From positions 4,370,001 through 4,434,000 of the forward strand of contig NZ_JAMCOS010000001.1 of NCBI RefSeq assembly GCF_028069655.1: DNA of 64,000 nt, read 5' to 3'. Each line of letters begins with the position of its first letter. Position 1 is the stretch's first letter. The notes under the pieces were generated by a model. It was not told where the DNA came from and ran no database searches. It saw nothing but the letters and a program-made list of their open reading frames with translations. Positions 25,093 to 33,176 of this stretch are shown piece after piece. The DNA comes from Acidovorax sp. NCPPB 4044 (GTDB lineage Bacteria; Pseudomonadota; Gammaproteobacteria; Burkholderiales; Burkholderiaceae_C). Position numbers and translations under genes: made by a program.

Positions 25093-26146
25093 GGCTCTGT
25101 TGCACAAATCGCGTTTCGGACGGCATGCCCCCCTCCCCAGACGGACTTATGCCACAGCAGTCACCGGCACTGTTTGAGGACGGCCGATCTGGCTGAAGCG
25201 ATTGGGCAGGGCCGCGCGGACATGCAGTTCCACAAACTGGCGGTCGAAGGTGCGCGCGGTCACCCGTTCGCCCAAGCGCTTGAAGCAGTGCATCTTCGTC
25301 TCCACAAGGCTGCGTCGGTGGTACCCGCTCCACTTCCTTCTTGCAGATGCTCGGGCCCGAAGCGCTTGTACGCACGGACGGACTCATTGCGTTGTTCAGA
25401 TCCTGCACTGACCTTCTTCCAATGCGTGGCGTTCTTGCGCGGGGGGGCCCCGCAGTCGCGTGCCGTTCAGCGATGTCGTCCAGGCAGCCCCGCGTGTCGT
25501 AGGCGCCATCGGCGCAGACGCTTTCGATGGGCTCCTCGGCAGGGATCTGCCCCAGCAACTCGGGCAGCATCGGCGCATCTCCGATCGCATTGCTGGTCAC
25601 CTCGATGGCGCGTATCTCCAGCGTCTTGGCGTCGATGCCCAGATGGACCTTGCGCCATTCGCGCCGGTACTCGGCGCCATGCTTCTTGCGTTTCCACTCG
25701 CCTTCGCCCAGGAACTTGATGCCGGTGCTGTCGACCAGCAACTGCAACGCCGACCGGTTCGGCCGGTAGCTCAGGTCGACCTGCAAGCTCTTTTGGCGCC
25801 GGCACACCGTGCTGAAGTCGGGCTCCGCCCAGTCCAGCTTGGCCAGCCGCAGCAGGCTCTCCACCATGCCCAGGGCTTGCCGCAAGGGCTGGCCGAACAG
25901 GCACTTGATGCTCAGGCAGAACTGGATGGCGCATCCGAGAACGTCGGGCTGCGCCCGCGCTTGCCGTTCGGCTTTCCAAGCCACTGCATGCGCTCATCCA
26001 GCCACATCGTCATCGAGCCTCGCGCCTTCAACGCCGCGTTGTATGTCTTCCAGTTCGTCGTGCGGTACTTGGCCCGCAGCTTGCTCTTTGCTTCTGTCAC
26101 GCCATCAGTCTACGGTTGGCAACAAGGCGATTTGTGCAACAAAGCC
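25093..26146 (-). mobile_element. IS5-family (IS903-like) element, decayed
   Basis: Inverted ends are clear: GGCTCTGTTGCACAAATCGC at 25093 and GCGATTTGTGCAACAAAGCC ending 26146. Length is 1,054 bp, the usual size for this group. The 9-base flanks (CCTTCCAAG and TCTCAAAGC) do not match, so one side has been rearranged. The transposase gene inside has frameshifts. Confidence 0.85.
25150..26100 (-). pseudogene. IS5-family (IS903-like) transposase with frameshifts
   Basis: The N-terminal part from 26100 reads YRTTNWKTYNAALKARGSMT and shifts frame near 25930. The middle part keeps CAIQFCLSIKCLFGQPLRQA, the first Asp in LLVDSTGIKFLGEGEWKRK and VHLGIDAKTLEIRAIEVT, plus CADGAYDTRGC with the second Asp. 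A second shift near 25460 scrambles the C-terminus. At least two frame errors make it inactive. Confidence 0.88.
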
Positions 26147-26180
26147 TCTCAAAGCTCATGAGTGCAACGGCTCTGAAGCG

Positions 26181-26201
26181 AAAAAGCCCGCGTAGCGGGC
26201 T
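26181..26201 (-). terminator. rho-independent terminator
   Basis: On the minus strand AGCCCGC-TAC-GCGGGCT is followed directly by TTTT. It lies 25 bases after the stop of the small basic protein gene at 26226-26504 and should end its transcript. Confidence 0.85.
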
Positions 26202-26225
26202 GTACTAAGCACAATTGGGGGCTCT

Positions 26226-26504
26226 TCACTTGGAACTTGTCTTAGCACCTTTCGCCGCTGCTCTTACTGCGGACTGAGGTGCGGTTGGCGCAGCCTTTGC
26301 CAATGCGGCCTTCGCTGCGCCGAGTGCGGTCTGAAGTTTTTCACGCACCTCTTTGAGTTGCGCATCTTTTACTTTGACCTTGGCTTTCTCTGCATCCAAT
26401 TTCGCTTTCAAATGATCATTTTGGGCCAGGTATTTTTTTTCCCGCAACGTCAGATTACCGTCGCCTGGTTTTTTTCCGCCAATAGCTTTCTTTGCAACTG
26501 CCAT
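26226..26504 (-). CDS. small basic coiled-coil protein, unknown
   Basis: This 92-residue protein has a conserved-looking start (GGKKPGDGNLTLREKKYLAQ), then a highly charged helix (LDAEKAKVKVKDAQLKEVRE) predicted as a coiled coil, and an Ala/Lys-rich histone-H1-like tail. GAGG precedes the ATG and a terminator follows, so it appears to be an independent single-gene unit. The composition suggests nucleic-acid binding, but this is only an inference. Confidence 0.6.
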   Translation of the reverse strand: MAVAKKAIGGKKPGDGNLTLREKKYLAQNDHLKAKLDAEKAKVKVKDAQLKEVREKLQTALGAAKAALAKAAPTAPQSAVRAAAKGAKTSSK

Positions 26505-26630
26505 CTCAGATCCTCAGTGATATGTAAAAATGGCTTTACGTAACGACTAATTGCAGCGTTACTCGATGATCTTTTAGCACATCTTGATACATCTGAGTTG
26601 CGCCTCATCTCAAATTGCAGAGCATGGAGG

Positions 26631-26647
26631 GGCTTTGTTGCACAAAC
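26631..26647 (+). repeat. solo IS903-like inverted-repeat end
   Basis: GGCTTTGTTGCACAAAC is the same as the terminus of the decayed IS5-family element at 25093-26146, 500 bases away, apart from the variant base. No second end or transposase part follows, so it is a leftover single end. The region 26505-27054 otherwise holds no gene I can support apart from end-type repeat D. Confidence 0.6.
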
Positions 26648-26898
26648 AGGCTCCATGACGCTGGTAGCGTTGGGGTCATCAAAGCAGCAGTCAAGCAAAT
26701 CAGCGGTGGTGAGCCATTGATCCGTATGAAGCGTTGCTAGCGCGAGGGGCGGGTTCATCAAGAACCCGGCAAGCAAATTCCAGCGTGCTAGGTGCTCGAA
26801 GCCTGCTGCCCCCTGACATTTGTGGTGGGCCCTGAGGACAGGAGGCAACGGGTCACTAGAGGCGAGGATGGACTTTCGGGGCCGCTGCCGCTGAAAAA

Positions 26899-26972
26899 TT
26901 CTCAAATAATTCCGAAATTGTCCGAAGTTCTCATTTAATTTCCGCCATTCTCAGATGGCGTTCACGTTCACA
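26899..26972 (+). repeat. Tn7-like end-type repeat, copy D
   Basis: Three direct units are present: TTCTCAAATAATTCCG at 26899, TTCTCATTTAATTTCCG at 26928 and a terminal 25-mer at 26948-26972 that begins TTCTCAGATGGCG and ends TTCACA. The orientation matches copies A-C, with the terminus pointing right. It lies just before the 3' end of tniQ, although the tns operon lies on its outer side. Confidence 0.65.
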
Positions 26973-27054
26973 AGTGGGATGCGCCGATGGAGGTGTCTTG
27001 CGGAAATTGATGCATACCTGCCCTTACAAGCGGAAGAGAGGCATATTCTGCCTA

Positions 27055-28173
27055 TCAGCTGCGCCGTTCTGTCTCACCGCCGAAACCCCTCGACTCCCGC
27101 CGCCGCACTCCCGCATTCTGCTGAATGCAATCCAAATACCACTGCGGTGGGTCGTCTAAATCTCTTAAGAAATGGTTGAACTGAACAGCTCTTGCAGCGA
27201 TAGCTTTTTCTATTCGCTCAGTGGGTGAGCACAACAGCCATGCCGACCATGCGAGCACCGTGTGCCGCATCTCGATACCCTGTGACTCGATAACTGGCCT
27301 CTTACGGCTGTCCACCTTCGGCTCCGCGACCGCGAAGAGCTCCGAGAGGTATGCCCGCAAGCACAGCTTGCGCCGACGCCCCAAAAGCATCGCGCCCAAA
27401 TGCCGCAGCACGGCCAGGGTGCTTGGGCTCAGCGGCGTCTGTTCGCCCAGCGTGGCGGAATCCAGCGCCCCGATAATCCGAGACAGGGCCGTGAACGCCT
27501 CCTCGTCCCAAATGCGTGGCGGGCAGCGAGGGCCGTTGCTGAGATCCTCACCGCACCGGTGGCATCGCGCCAGCGCTGCCGCCTCTGTTTCGCCCCTGTC
27601 CATGTCCACCCGATGGAACGCCACCGGCGCTCTGCAGGCATGGCACCGGTCAAGCAGATAACAGCCGTGTTGAAGGCAGAAGGTCTTCAAACTCACACGC
27701 CAGGTCTTCCGGAAATACGGCACGGTATCAGCCGAAAGGCACGCGGGGCAGTACTGCTGTCCCAGCCCTTCGCATTGCCGGTGGTACACCTTCATGGTCT
27801 GAATCCACAGCAGAGTTCCGGACGGATGAAAGTGGGGGTACAGGGTGCCCTCGAAGACCTTCAGGGTCGTCCTGCGCGCAATCTCTATCGGCGTTCCGGT
27901 GTGCAGGGCAAGCGCCTCGACGAGCCAGTCCGGTGCCAATCGATCGATGTCCCGGTTCCAGACTTGACGTCGGTTGCCGAAGATCAGGTTGCAGAAGGTT
28001 TGAACCTTGAGGCCGTGGCCATGGGCAAGCCGCACTAGCCAAGAGGACAATAACTCGTCGGGCAGCGGCTTATAGCGGATCGGCCAGAGCTCCGTGTGCG
28101 CTCCCCGGCTCCTGCACGCCGTGCGGTCTACAGCGGCCTGCGGTACATCTTCCGTTTGGAGGGAGGCACCCAT
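27055..28173 (-). CDS. tniQ: TniQ/TnsD-family target-selection protein
   Basis: This product of about 372 residues has the TniQ opening (PIRYKPLPDELLSSWLVRLA) and the zinc motifs expected of the family: CPACLSADTVPYFRKTWRVS, then HGCYLLDRCHACRAPV and CHRCGEDL. TniQ proteins pick the insertion site and contact TnsC. It is shorter than Tn7 TnsD (about 500 residues), so the C-terminal target-binding part may be reduced. The start at 28173 overlaps the end of tnsC. It is the only targeting factor seen here; there is no TnsE or CRISPR partner. Confidence 0.85.
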   Translation of the reverse strand: MGASLQTEDVPQAAVDRTACRSRGAHTELWPIRYKPLPDELLSSWLVRLAHGHGLKVQTFCNLIFGNRRQVWNRDIDRLAPDWLVEALALHTGTPIEIARRTTLKVFEGTLYPHFHPSGTLLWIQTMKVYHRQCEGLGQQYCPACLSADTVPYFRKTWRVSLKTFCLQHGCYLLDRCHACRAPVAFHRVDMDRGETEAAALARCHRCGEDLSNGPRCPPRIWDEEAFTALSRIIGALDSATLGEQTPLSPSTLAVLRHLGAMLLGRRRKLCLRAYLSELFAVAEPKVDSRKRPVIESQGIEMRHTVLAWSAWLLCSPTERIEKAIAARAVQFNHFLRDLDDPPQWYLDCIQQNAGVRRRESRGFGGETERRS

Positions 28174-29033
28174 TCCAGCCTCGTGATCTGGTCGACCGTG
28201 ATGCACTCCTTCCCGCTACGGATCGCAGCGACCGCAGCCTCTTTGACGAGGTCGCAGATGTCGCCGAGCATCGACTCGCTGCGCGAGTGGATGGCCAGCA
28301 TTAGGTCGGTGGCATGCAGGTGGGATGGCTTGTGCAGAGGAGATCGGCGCTCCAGCGTCATGAGCAATGCCCCTAATTCGGCGCTAGGCGACCAACGGGG
28401 CACCTCGATCGGAACGAAGCGGCTTGACATCTGCGGATCCGCGTTGAAGGCGTTGTAAGCCTCCTCGATACCCGAAGCGACGATGCTGACCTTGGTCTCG
28501 TTACTGAGGCTCTTGAGCGCGTTGCGAAATTCCCGTTGGCGGTTCTGGCTGCCGGCGATCAGGTGGTGGATCTCGTCGATGATCAGCACACGCACATCCA
28601 TCTGCCTGAACAGGCGCTTGACCTGGGAGTACTTCTCATACGCGGGTGCCGTGGGCTTGTACGGGCTCATCAGCGCATCCAGGATGCGGCTGTAGAAATC
28701 CGCGATGTCCGGTTTGGGCGGTGCGTCCACCATCAGCACCGGACAGATCGTGACCTCCTGGGTCGGATCGAGGTCCGGAGGGTGCAACTCCATGAAGCGC
28801 TCGAGGATGGACGTCTTGCCGCTGTAGGAAGGGCCTACCAGCAGGTAGCACGGCACGCGAGTGACCTTGGGGTAAGTCAGCAACTCTTCGAACCGCGCCA
28901 GCGCAGCCTTGGCATGCCCCAGGGGCAGCCAGGTCCCAGCGCGGATGAAGCGGATGCGCTCGTCATCGGACAGCGCCAATGCTTCGCGGGCTTGGGGCCG
29001 CAGGTGGATGAAGCTGTCGGCGGCGCTATTCAT
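28128..29033 (-). CDS. tnsC: TnsC/TniB AAA+ transposition regulator
   Basis: This 301-residue ATPase has Walker A GPSYSGKTS at about residue 68, Walker B VLIIDEIHHL near residue 148 and sensor-type SIVASGIEEAYNAF near 185. It couples target selection by TniQ to the TnsA-TnsB transposase. The small size (301 against 555 residues in Tn7) matches the TniB-like class. The start overlaps the tnsB stop by 8 bases. Confidence 0.88.
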   Translation of the reverse strand: MNSAADSFIHLRPQAREALALSDDERIRFIRAGTWLPLGHAKAALARFEELLTYPKVTRVPCYLLVGPSYSGKTSILERFMELHPPDLDPTQEVTICPVLMVDAPPKPDIADFYSRILDALMSPYKPTAPAYEKYSQVKRLFRQMDVRVLIIDEIHHLIAGSQNRQREFRNALKSLSNETKVSIVASGIEEAYNAFNADPQMSSRFVPIEVPRWSPSAELGALLMTLERRSPLHKPSHLHATDLMLAIHSRSESMLGDICDLVKEAAVAAIRSGKECITVDQITRLEWVPPSKRKMYRRPL

Positions 29034-30942
29034 CGTCGTCCAAGGGGCGGATCTTGTCGGGGTCGTAGCCCCGCAATGCTGGCGCGGTGGTGGAAGGCGC
29101 TACCACGCTGACCGTGGGCAGGTCGGTTTTCTTGGTTTCGCGGGCCTTGGCCTGCTGGGAGCGCTGCTGCTTGGCACGTCGGGCCGTCTTGGTCTTGGCA
29201 GCCGCAGCATCTTCGATCTCGCGCTGGCGCGTGATCAGCGAGAACACCTCGCGCTCGCTGTACACGTCGATGCCGATCTCCTCGGCCTTCTTCTGGGCCG
29301 CGCGCAGTTCCCAGATGCTGACAGGGGGCAGGCCGGTGTCCCGGTAAGGGATCGGGAAGTAGCGCTGGATATCGGGGTCGAAGAAGTAGAGCGTGCTGAT
29401 GTCGCGCGGGTCGTAGCGGAAGCGGAACTTGCGCGAATGTTTGGGGTATTTGGGATCACGCGCATTGACCCAGGGCCGCAGCACGTCATGAAAATAATGC
29501 ACGTTGTCGATAACTACGCCGTAGTCCTGCACGGTCCGCTCCTCGTAGGGCATGAAGTCCAGGCGCACCCTTTCCTCGTCGGTGCGGCGCGGAGGCAAGC
29601 CCCGGCCGGGCTGCTTGTTGGTGCCGAGGATGCCTTCGCGCCACTTGGTGAGCGGGGTGGTGCCGATGCCGGAGTGGAGATCGCGGTGGTAACGGGCGAA
29701 CATCAGGACGAGCCATTTCTCCAGTTCGTCGAAGGTCATGCAAGCATTGCCCTCGGCGTCGTACTCGCCTTTTTCTGCAGGGCCGCAGAAGGTGGCGCCC
29801 TTCACGGCCTTGAGTTCCTGCGAAACCGTGCCCATCAGGCGCTCGATGTGGGCGCCGTAGTGCGGCTGCTTGACCGGACGCAGGTGAATGTCGATGTGGT
29901 ATTCCTTGCCTGCAGACAGGAGCATGCGCCCACGGAACTCGCGCGCGTTGTCCATGTGCAAGACGTCCATCACGCCGTAGAAGGGCCACTCGATGTCGGC
30001 GTATCCCATGCGCGCCATCCATGCCTCCTTGGTAAGAATGGCGTGCGACACGCACATTCCCGCGGACATGGCAGACGGTGGATCCAGCGACAGGTACATG
30101 CCCAAGCACACGCGGCTATTCACGTCGATGGTCAGGGTGATCCACGCGCGATTGATCGGCTTGCGATGCTCGTCGTCCACGATGATCACCGGCAGCAGCG
30201 TGTGATCCATCTGGACCATGGCCAAGGGCCAATCCGTGTCGGGGATGGAGCCCTTGTTGACGGCGAAGCGCTGGCGGGCTTGGTGCGCCCCCTCGCGCCG
30301 CTTGACGCGCTCTTGCTCATCGATCCAGTCCAGGTGTCGGCGAACGGTGGTTTCAGAGGGCAAGGGGCTTAGCCTTGCGCTATCGCACAACCGCCGTATT
30401 TCCCGGGTGCTTTCCGTGACGCTGGGTTTTTGCAGCGTCAGGTGGTGGTTCTGGATGTAGTGGTCGACGATCAGCTTCACCTCGGCACTCAAGCGGCTGC
30501 GGCCTCGCCCACCGGCTCTCCGCGTCGGCAGCAAGGACGACACGAGACCCGTGGCCGTGTAGTCCTTCATCCATCGGTAGATCGTGCTCACGGACACGTT
30601 CGCTTGCGCCGCCACGTCTGCGTAGTCCTGCCGGGAACGACCGGGGCGGGCGCTCAGCAACGGCTCCAGGACCTTAAGCCGGTACTCGGCTTGTGCCCAT
30701 GCCTCTTCGGACATCTCTTCAAGGGCGGATTCACGCGCCGCCGGTGCCGACGAACGCGTGGGCTCTTCCAGCGAACTGATGGTAAGCAGCGCCATCTCTC
30801 CGGAAGCCACTTCACGCACCAGGACCTTGTTCAAGTCCGCAACGCGCATGACGACGTACTCGCGGTCATTGTGCCGGACCAGTGCACCTTTGCTGATGTG
30901 CAAAAGCGTCGGCTTCTTGCTGGAACGGGAGATTGAGGCCAT
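29026..30942 (-). CDS. tnsB: TnsB DDE transposase
   Basis: This 638-residue transposase has an N-terminal HTH region (QANVSVSTIYRWMKDYTATG) and the integrase core with Asp in VQMDHTLLPVII, Asp in LHMDNAREFRGR and Glu in YGAHIERLMGTVS. A Mu-type beta barrel region follows (FRYDPRDISTLYFFDPDI). The C-terminal 90 residues are charged and Ala/Lys-rich, probably the TnsC-contacting tail. It binds the end repeats and joins 3' ends to the target. ATG 30942 lies 5 bases after the tnsA stop. Confidence 0.93.
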   Translation of the reverse strand: MASISRSSKKPTLLHISKGALVRHNDREYVVMRVADLNKVLVREVASGEMALLTISSLEEPTRSSAPAARESALEEMSEEAWAQAEYRLKVLEPLLSARPGRSRQDYADVAAQANVSVSTIYRWMKDYTATGLVSSLLPTRRAGGRGRSRLSAEVKLIVDHYIQNHHLTLQKPSVTESTREIRRLCDSARLSPLPSETTVRRHLDWIDEQERVKRREGAHQARQRFAVNKGSIPDTDWPLAMVQMDHTLLPVIIVDDEHRKPINRAWITLTIDVNSRVCLGMYLSLDPPSAMSAGMCVSHAILTKEAWMARMGYADIEWPFYGVMDVLHMDNAREFRGRMLLSAGKEYHIDIHLRPVKQPHYGAHIERLMGTVSQELKAVKGATFCGPAEKGEYDAEGNACMTFDELEKWLVLMFARYHRDLHSGIGTTPLTKWREGILGTNKQPGRGLPPRRTDEERVRLDFMPYEERTVQDYGVVIDNVHYFHDVLRPWVNARDPKYPKHSRKFRFRYDPRDISTLYFFDPDIQRYFPIPYRDTGLPPVSIWELRAAQKKAEEIGIDVYSEREVFSLITRQREIEDAAAAKTKTARRAKQQRSQQAKARETKKTDLPTVSVVAPSTTAPALRGYDPDKIRPLDDDE

Positions 30943-30947
30943 GCGCG

Positions 30948-31598
30948 TCAGTCCTCTCCCAGCCAGAGCGGCACGTCGGACCCGAAGGCACTGTCCAGAT
31001 CGGCTTGTACCCGCCGCGTGGCGACCAAGTGCCAAAGCACCGGCAGCCACCGAGCCCGTTCGTCGTGTGCGGCTGCCATGGAGGCAATGACGCACTCTGA
31101 CGAACTGCGGCCGCCCAGGAAGCCGATGCGTTCCAGCACCCGGTCAATGTCTTCGGGTGGCGGTGTGTGGCGCCGGTATCCGCGCAGGAATTTGAGGTTC
31201 GCCAAGCGCGGCGTCCGGATGTCCTTCTCCGTCTTGGTGCAAAACCGCCACCCCATCTCGTGGGCGTAGCGCTCGGCGGCGGCGAACTTGGCAGAGTACT
31301 CCTGGGCGTAACGCTCCAGGTGCGCCTGGGTTTTGATCTCCACCAGTTCCTGGGGTGGCTCGACGCCGTCAGGCCCCGGATGGAACCTCACCAGAATGTC
31401 CGGAACATAGGAGCGCCTTTCGGGCAGCCGGATACGTACGGGCTGCGCCTCGTACTCGGCCACCCGTGCATCAAAGTCCAGAAGCAGCATGTACTCCTTT
31501 TCTAGCAAGGATTCGAACTCGACCATCTCGCGCGAGAGATCGGTCGCATGCCGGCCTGTGACGAACAGGTGGTTCTTCGGAATCCTGCGAACGGGCAT
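30948..31598 (-). CDS. tnsA: TnsA endonuclease
   Basis: This 216-residue protein has the restriction-enzyme-like core of TnsA: FESLLEKEYMLLLDFD (Glu), SYVPDILVRF (Asp) and ELVEIKTQ (E-x-K). The C-terminal helical part should bind TnsC. TnsA cuts the 5' strands so that the transposon leaves by cut-and-paste. ATG 31598 has AGGAG seven bases upstream. The right transposon end begins about 60 bases beyond its start. Confidence 0.88.
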   Translation of the reverse strand: MPVRRIPKNHLFVTGRHATDLSREMVEFESLLEKEYMLLLDFDARVAEYEAQPVRIRLPERRSYVPDILVRFHPGPDGVEPPQELVEIKTQAHLERYAQEYSAKFAAAERYAHEMGWRFCTKTEKDIRTPRLANLKFLRGYRRHTPPPEDIDRVLERIGFLGGRSSSECVIASMAAAHDERARWLPVLWHLVATRRVQADLDSAFGSDVPLWLGED

Positions 31599-31658
31599 GC
31601 ACGGCTCCTAGCTCCGATGCCTGGGCGACCAATCTAGTCGCAACCACTTTGCTATTTA

Positions 31659-31727
31659 TTCTCGTCTTCTTCGATCTTTTGTGCAATGAAAGAAAGGTTT
31701 TTTCTCATTTACTTCGATCGAAAGTCA
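31659..31727 (+). repeat. probable right end of the Tn7-like transposon, copy E
   Basis: It has TTCTCGTCTTCTTCGATC at 31659 and a terminal unit at 31702-31727 that begins TTCTCATTTACTTCG and ends GTCA. Spacing of the last unit to the terminus (26 bases) matches the 25 bases in copies A-D. Composition changes sharply to core-like GC-rich DNA right after it. I saw no identifiable 5-base target repeat, because the left end is not in view. Confidence 0.55.
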
Positions 31728-31793
31728 GTGCGCGTGGACGAGGCCGGATAAGCATCGCACCCGGGCCTACTGGCCGGCGGGCCCCGGGTGCTG

Positions 31794-31913
31794 TCAGCGC
31801 ACCGCGCTCCGCCGGGCGCTTTTGCGGCCGCACCAGCGCACGATGCTCCACGCCACGGCCAGCGGCGTGAACAGGGCCAGGACGGCGAGGCAGGCATGGC
31901 CCACCGCGGCCAT
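31794..31913 (-). CDS. very small membrane protein, unknown
   Basis: The product is about 39 residues: MAAVGHACLAVLALFTPLAV leads a single hydrophobic helix, followed by a basic end (RWCGRKSARRSAVR). It starts one base after the preceding frame ends, in the kdp direction. Single-helix peptides of this kind are hard to validate, so the call is tentative. Confidence 0.35.
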   Translation of the reverse strand: MAAVGHACLAVLALFTPLAVAWSIVRWCGRKSARRSAVR

Positions 31914-31914
31914 G

Positions 31915-32472
31915 TCAAGCGTGGGCACGGCACACCTCGCGCAATGCGGGCCCGGCCCCCTGCCGGTCCCGGGACTCATGCAACACGCGGTTCACGCGGC
32001 CGAACTCCGCCGTCGGCAGGGCTGCCATGATCCGGTCCATGCATTCGCCGACCTCGGATTCCCGCAGGTGCAGGTGGACCGTGCAGACCGGCCGCACCGC
32101 ATCCACCGAAAGGCTGTAGGTTCCCAGCAGGTGCCCCAATGCCCCGTGCAGCCGCTGGCGCACGCGCAGCGCGGGCTCCCGGGCCATCACGACGGGCAGC
32201 ACCACCCACGGCGAAGCGGATCGGGCAGGAGTGGGTGACGAGGTGGCGGCGACCGGACGCTCGTCGCCCTGAAGAAAAATGCGATGCAGCAGCATGTTCG
32301 ATAGGCCTCGCACAGGGCGGTCTGCCGCGGCGAAGCACCAGTGGTGAAGCAGCTTCCAGTCTAGGAAGACGGCCGTCAAAAGTGCGTAAAAAAGCCGGTG
32401 CGCTGCATCAACCGCACGCCAATGCGCCCATGAGGGTGCGCCGTCCACAGGGGCCCGGGCGCGAAGTTGCAT
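31915..32472 (-). CDS. unknown protein translationally coupled to kdpE
   Basis: The frame starts with ATG overlapping the kdpE stop (TGATG), which favours coupling, and gives 185 residues. The C-terminal part looks structured: VVLPVVMAREPALRVRQRLH, then LGTYSLSVDAVRPVCTVHLH and a RIMAALPTAEFGRVNRVLHE stretch, which resembles a small sensory or ACT-like fold. An internal ATG at 32295 would give 126 residues starting MLLHRIFLQ and may be the true start. No family is recognised. It is probably part of the kdp operon tail. Confidence 0.45.
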   Translation of the reverse strand: MQLRARAPVDGAPSWAHWRAVDAAHRLFYALLTAVFLDWKLLHHWCFAAADRPVRGLSNMLLHRIFLQGDERPVAATSSPTPARSASPWVVLPVVMAREPALRVRQRLHGALGHLLGTYSLSVDAVRPVCTVHLHLRESEVGECMDRIMAALPTAEFGRVNRVLHESRDRQGAGPALREVCRAHA

Positions 32473-33176
32473 CAGGCGGACAGCCGATAGCCCACGCCCG
32501 TTTCGGTGAGCAGATGGCGCGGCTGCGCGGGGTCCGCTTCGAGCTTCTGGCGCAGATGCCCCATGTAGATGCGCAGGTAGTGGCTCTGGTCGGAGCGCGC
32601 AGGGCCCCACACCTCGCGCAGCAGCTGGCGCTGGGTGATCACGCGCCCCGCGTTGGCCACGAGGACGGTGAGCATGCGGTATTCGGTGGGCGTGAGGTGC
32701 ACGACGGCGCCCCCGCGCCGCACCAGCCGCGCGGCGCGGTCCACCTCGATATCGCCGAAGCGGAACAGCGGCTCTGCCGATTCGGGCTGCAGGCCCTGCC
32801 CCGTCGCGGGCCGCGGCCGCCGCAGGTTGGCACGCACCCGCGCCAGCAGTTCGCCCGTCCCGAAGGGCTTGGTGAGGTAATCGTCAGCCCCCGCGTCGAG
32901 CGCGGCGATCTTGTCGGCTTCATCGGTGCGGGCGGAGAGCACGATCACTGGCACGGCCGACCAGCTGCGGACATCACGCAGCAGCGCCAGTCCATCGCCG
33001 TCGGGCAGGCCGAGGTCGAGCACCAGCAGGTCGGGTTGCCGCGTGCCGGCGGCCGAGAGCCCCTCGCGCAGCGTGGCGGCCTCGTACACCTGCCAGCCCT
33101 CGTCCTCCAGCGCTCCGCGCACGAAGCGGCGGATCTGGGGCTCGTCCTCGACAACGATCGCGGTGCGCAGGTTCAT
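32472..33176 (-). CDS. kdpE: KdpE response regulator
   Basis: This 234-residue OmpR-type regulator has a receiver domain with VVEDEPQIRR, the phospho-acceptor Asp in LLVLDLGLPDGDGLAL and Lys in YLTKPFGTGELLARVRANLR. A winged-helix DNA-binding domain ends with GVGYRLSA. It turns on kdpFABC when potassium is low or osmolarity is high. Its start overlaps the kdpD stop (ATGA). Confidence 0.97.
   Translation of the reverse strand: MNLRTAIVVEDEPQIRRFVRGALEDEGWQVYEAATLREGLSAAGTRQPDLLVLDLGLPDGDGLALLRDVRSWSAVPVIVLSARTDEADKIAALDAGADDYLTKPFGTGELLARVRANLRRPRPATGQGLQPESAEPLFRFGDIEVDRAARLVRRGGAVVHLTPTEYRMLTVLVANAGRVITQRQLLREVWGPARSDQSHYLRIYMGHLRQKLEADPAQPRHLLTETGVGYRLSA

Larger units (their letters stand above)
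27055..31727 (-). mobile_element. Tn7-like transposition module (tnsA-tnsB-tnsC-tniQ) with right end
   Basis: Four overlapping or closely spaced genes run leftward from tnsA, as in Tn7, where tnsA is next to the right end. The presumed right terminus is repeat E at 31702-31727, beyond which core-type high-GC DNA starts. No matching left end (inverted TTCTCA units) was found in this window, so the full transposon probably includes much or all of the DNA to the left, extending past position 1. Confidence 0.75.

Noticed and set aside
26450..26905. A 151-codon minus-strand frame near the solo IS end
   Set aside because: It runs straight through an IS903-like inverted repeat and overlaps the better-supported basic protein gene; its residues look like translated non-coding DNA.
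27055..31598. CRISPR-associated transposon (CAST)
   Set aside because: TnsABC-TniQ would fit, but no cas gene and no spaced direct repeats of CRISPR type are visible in the window.
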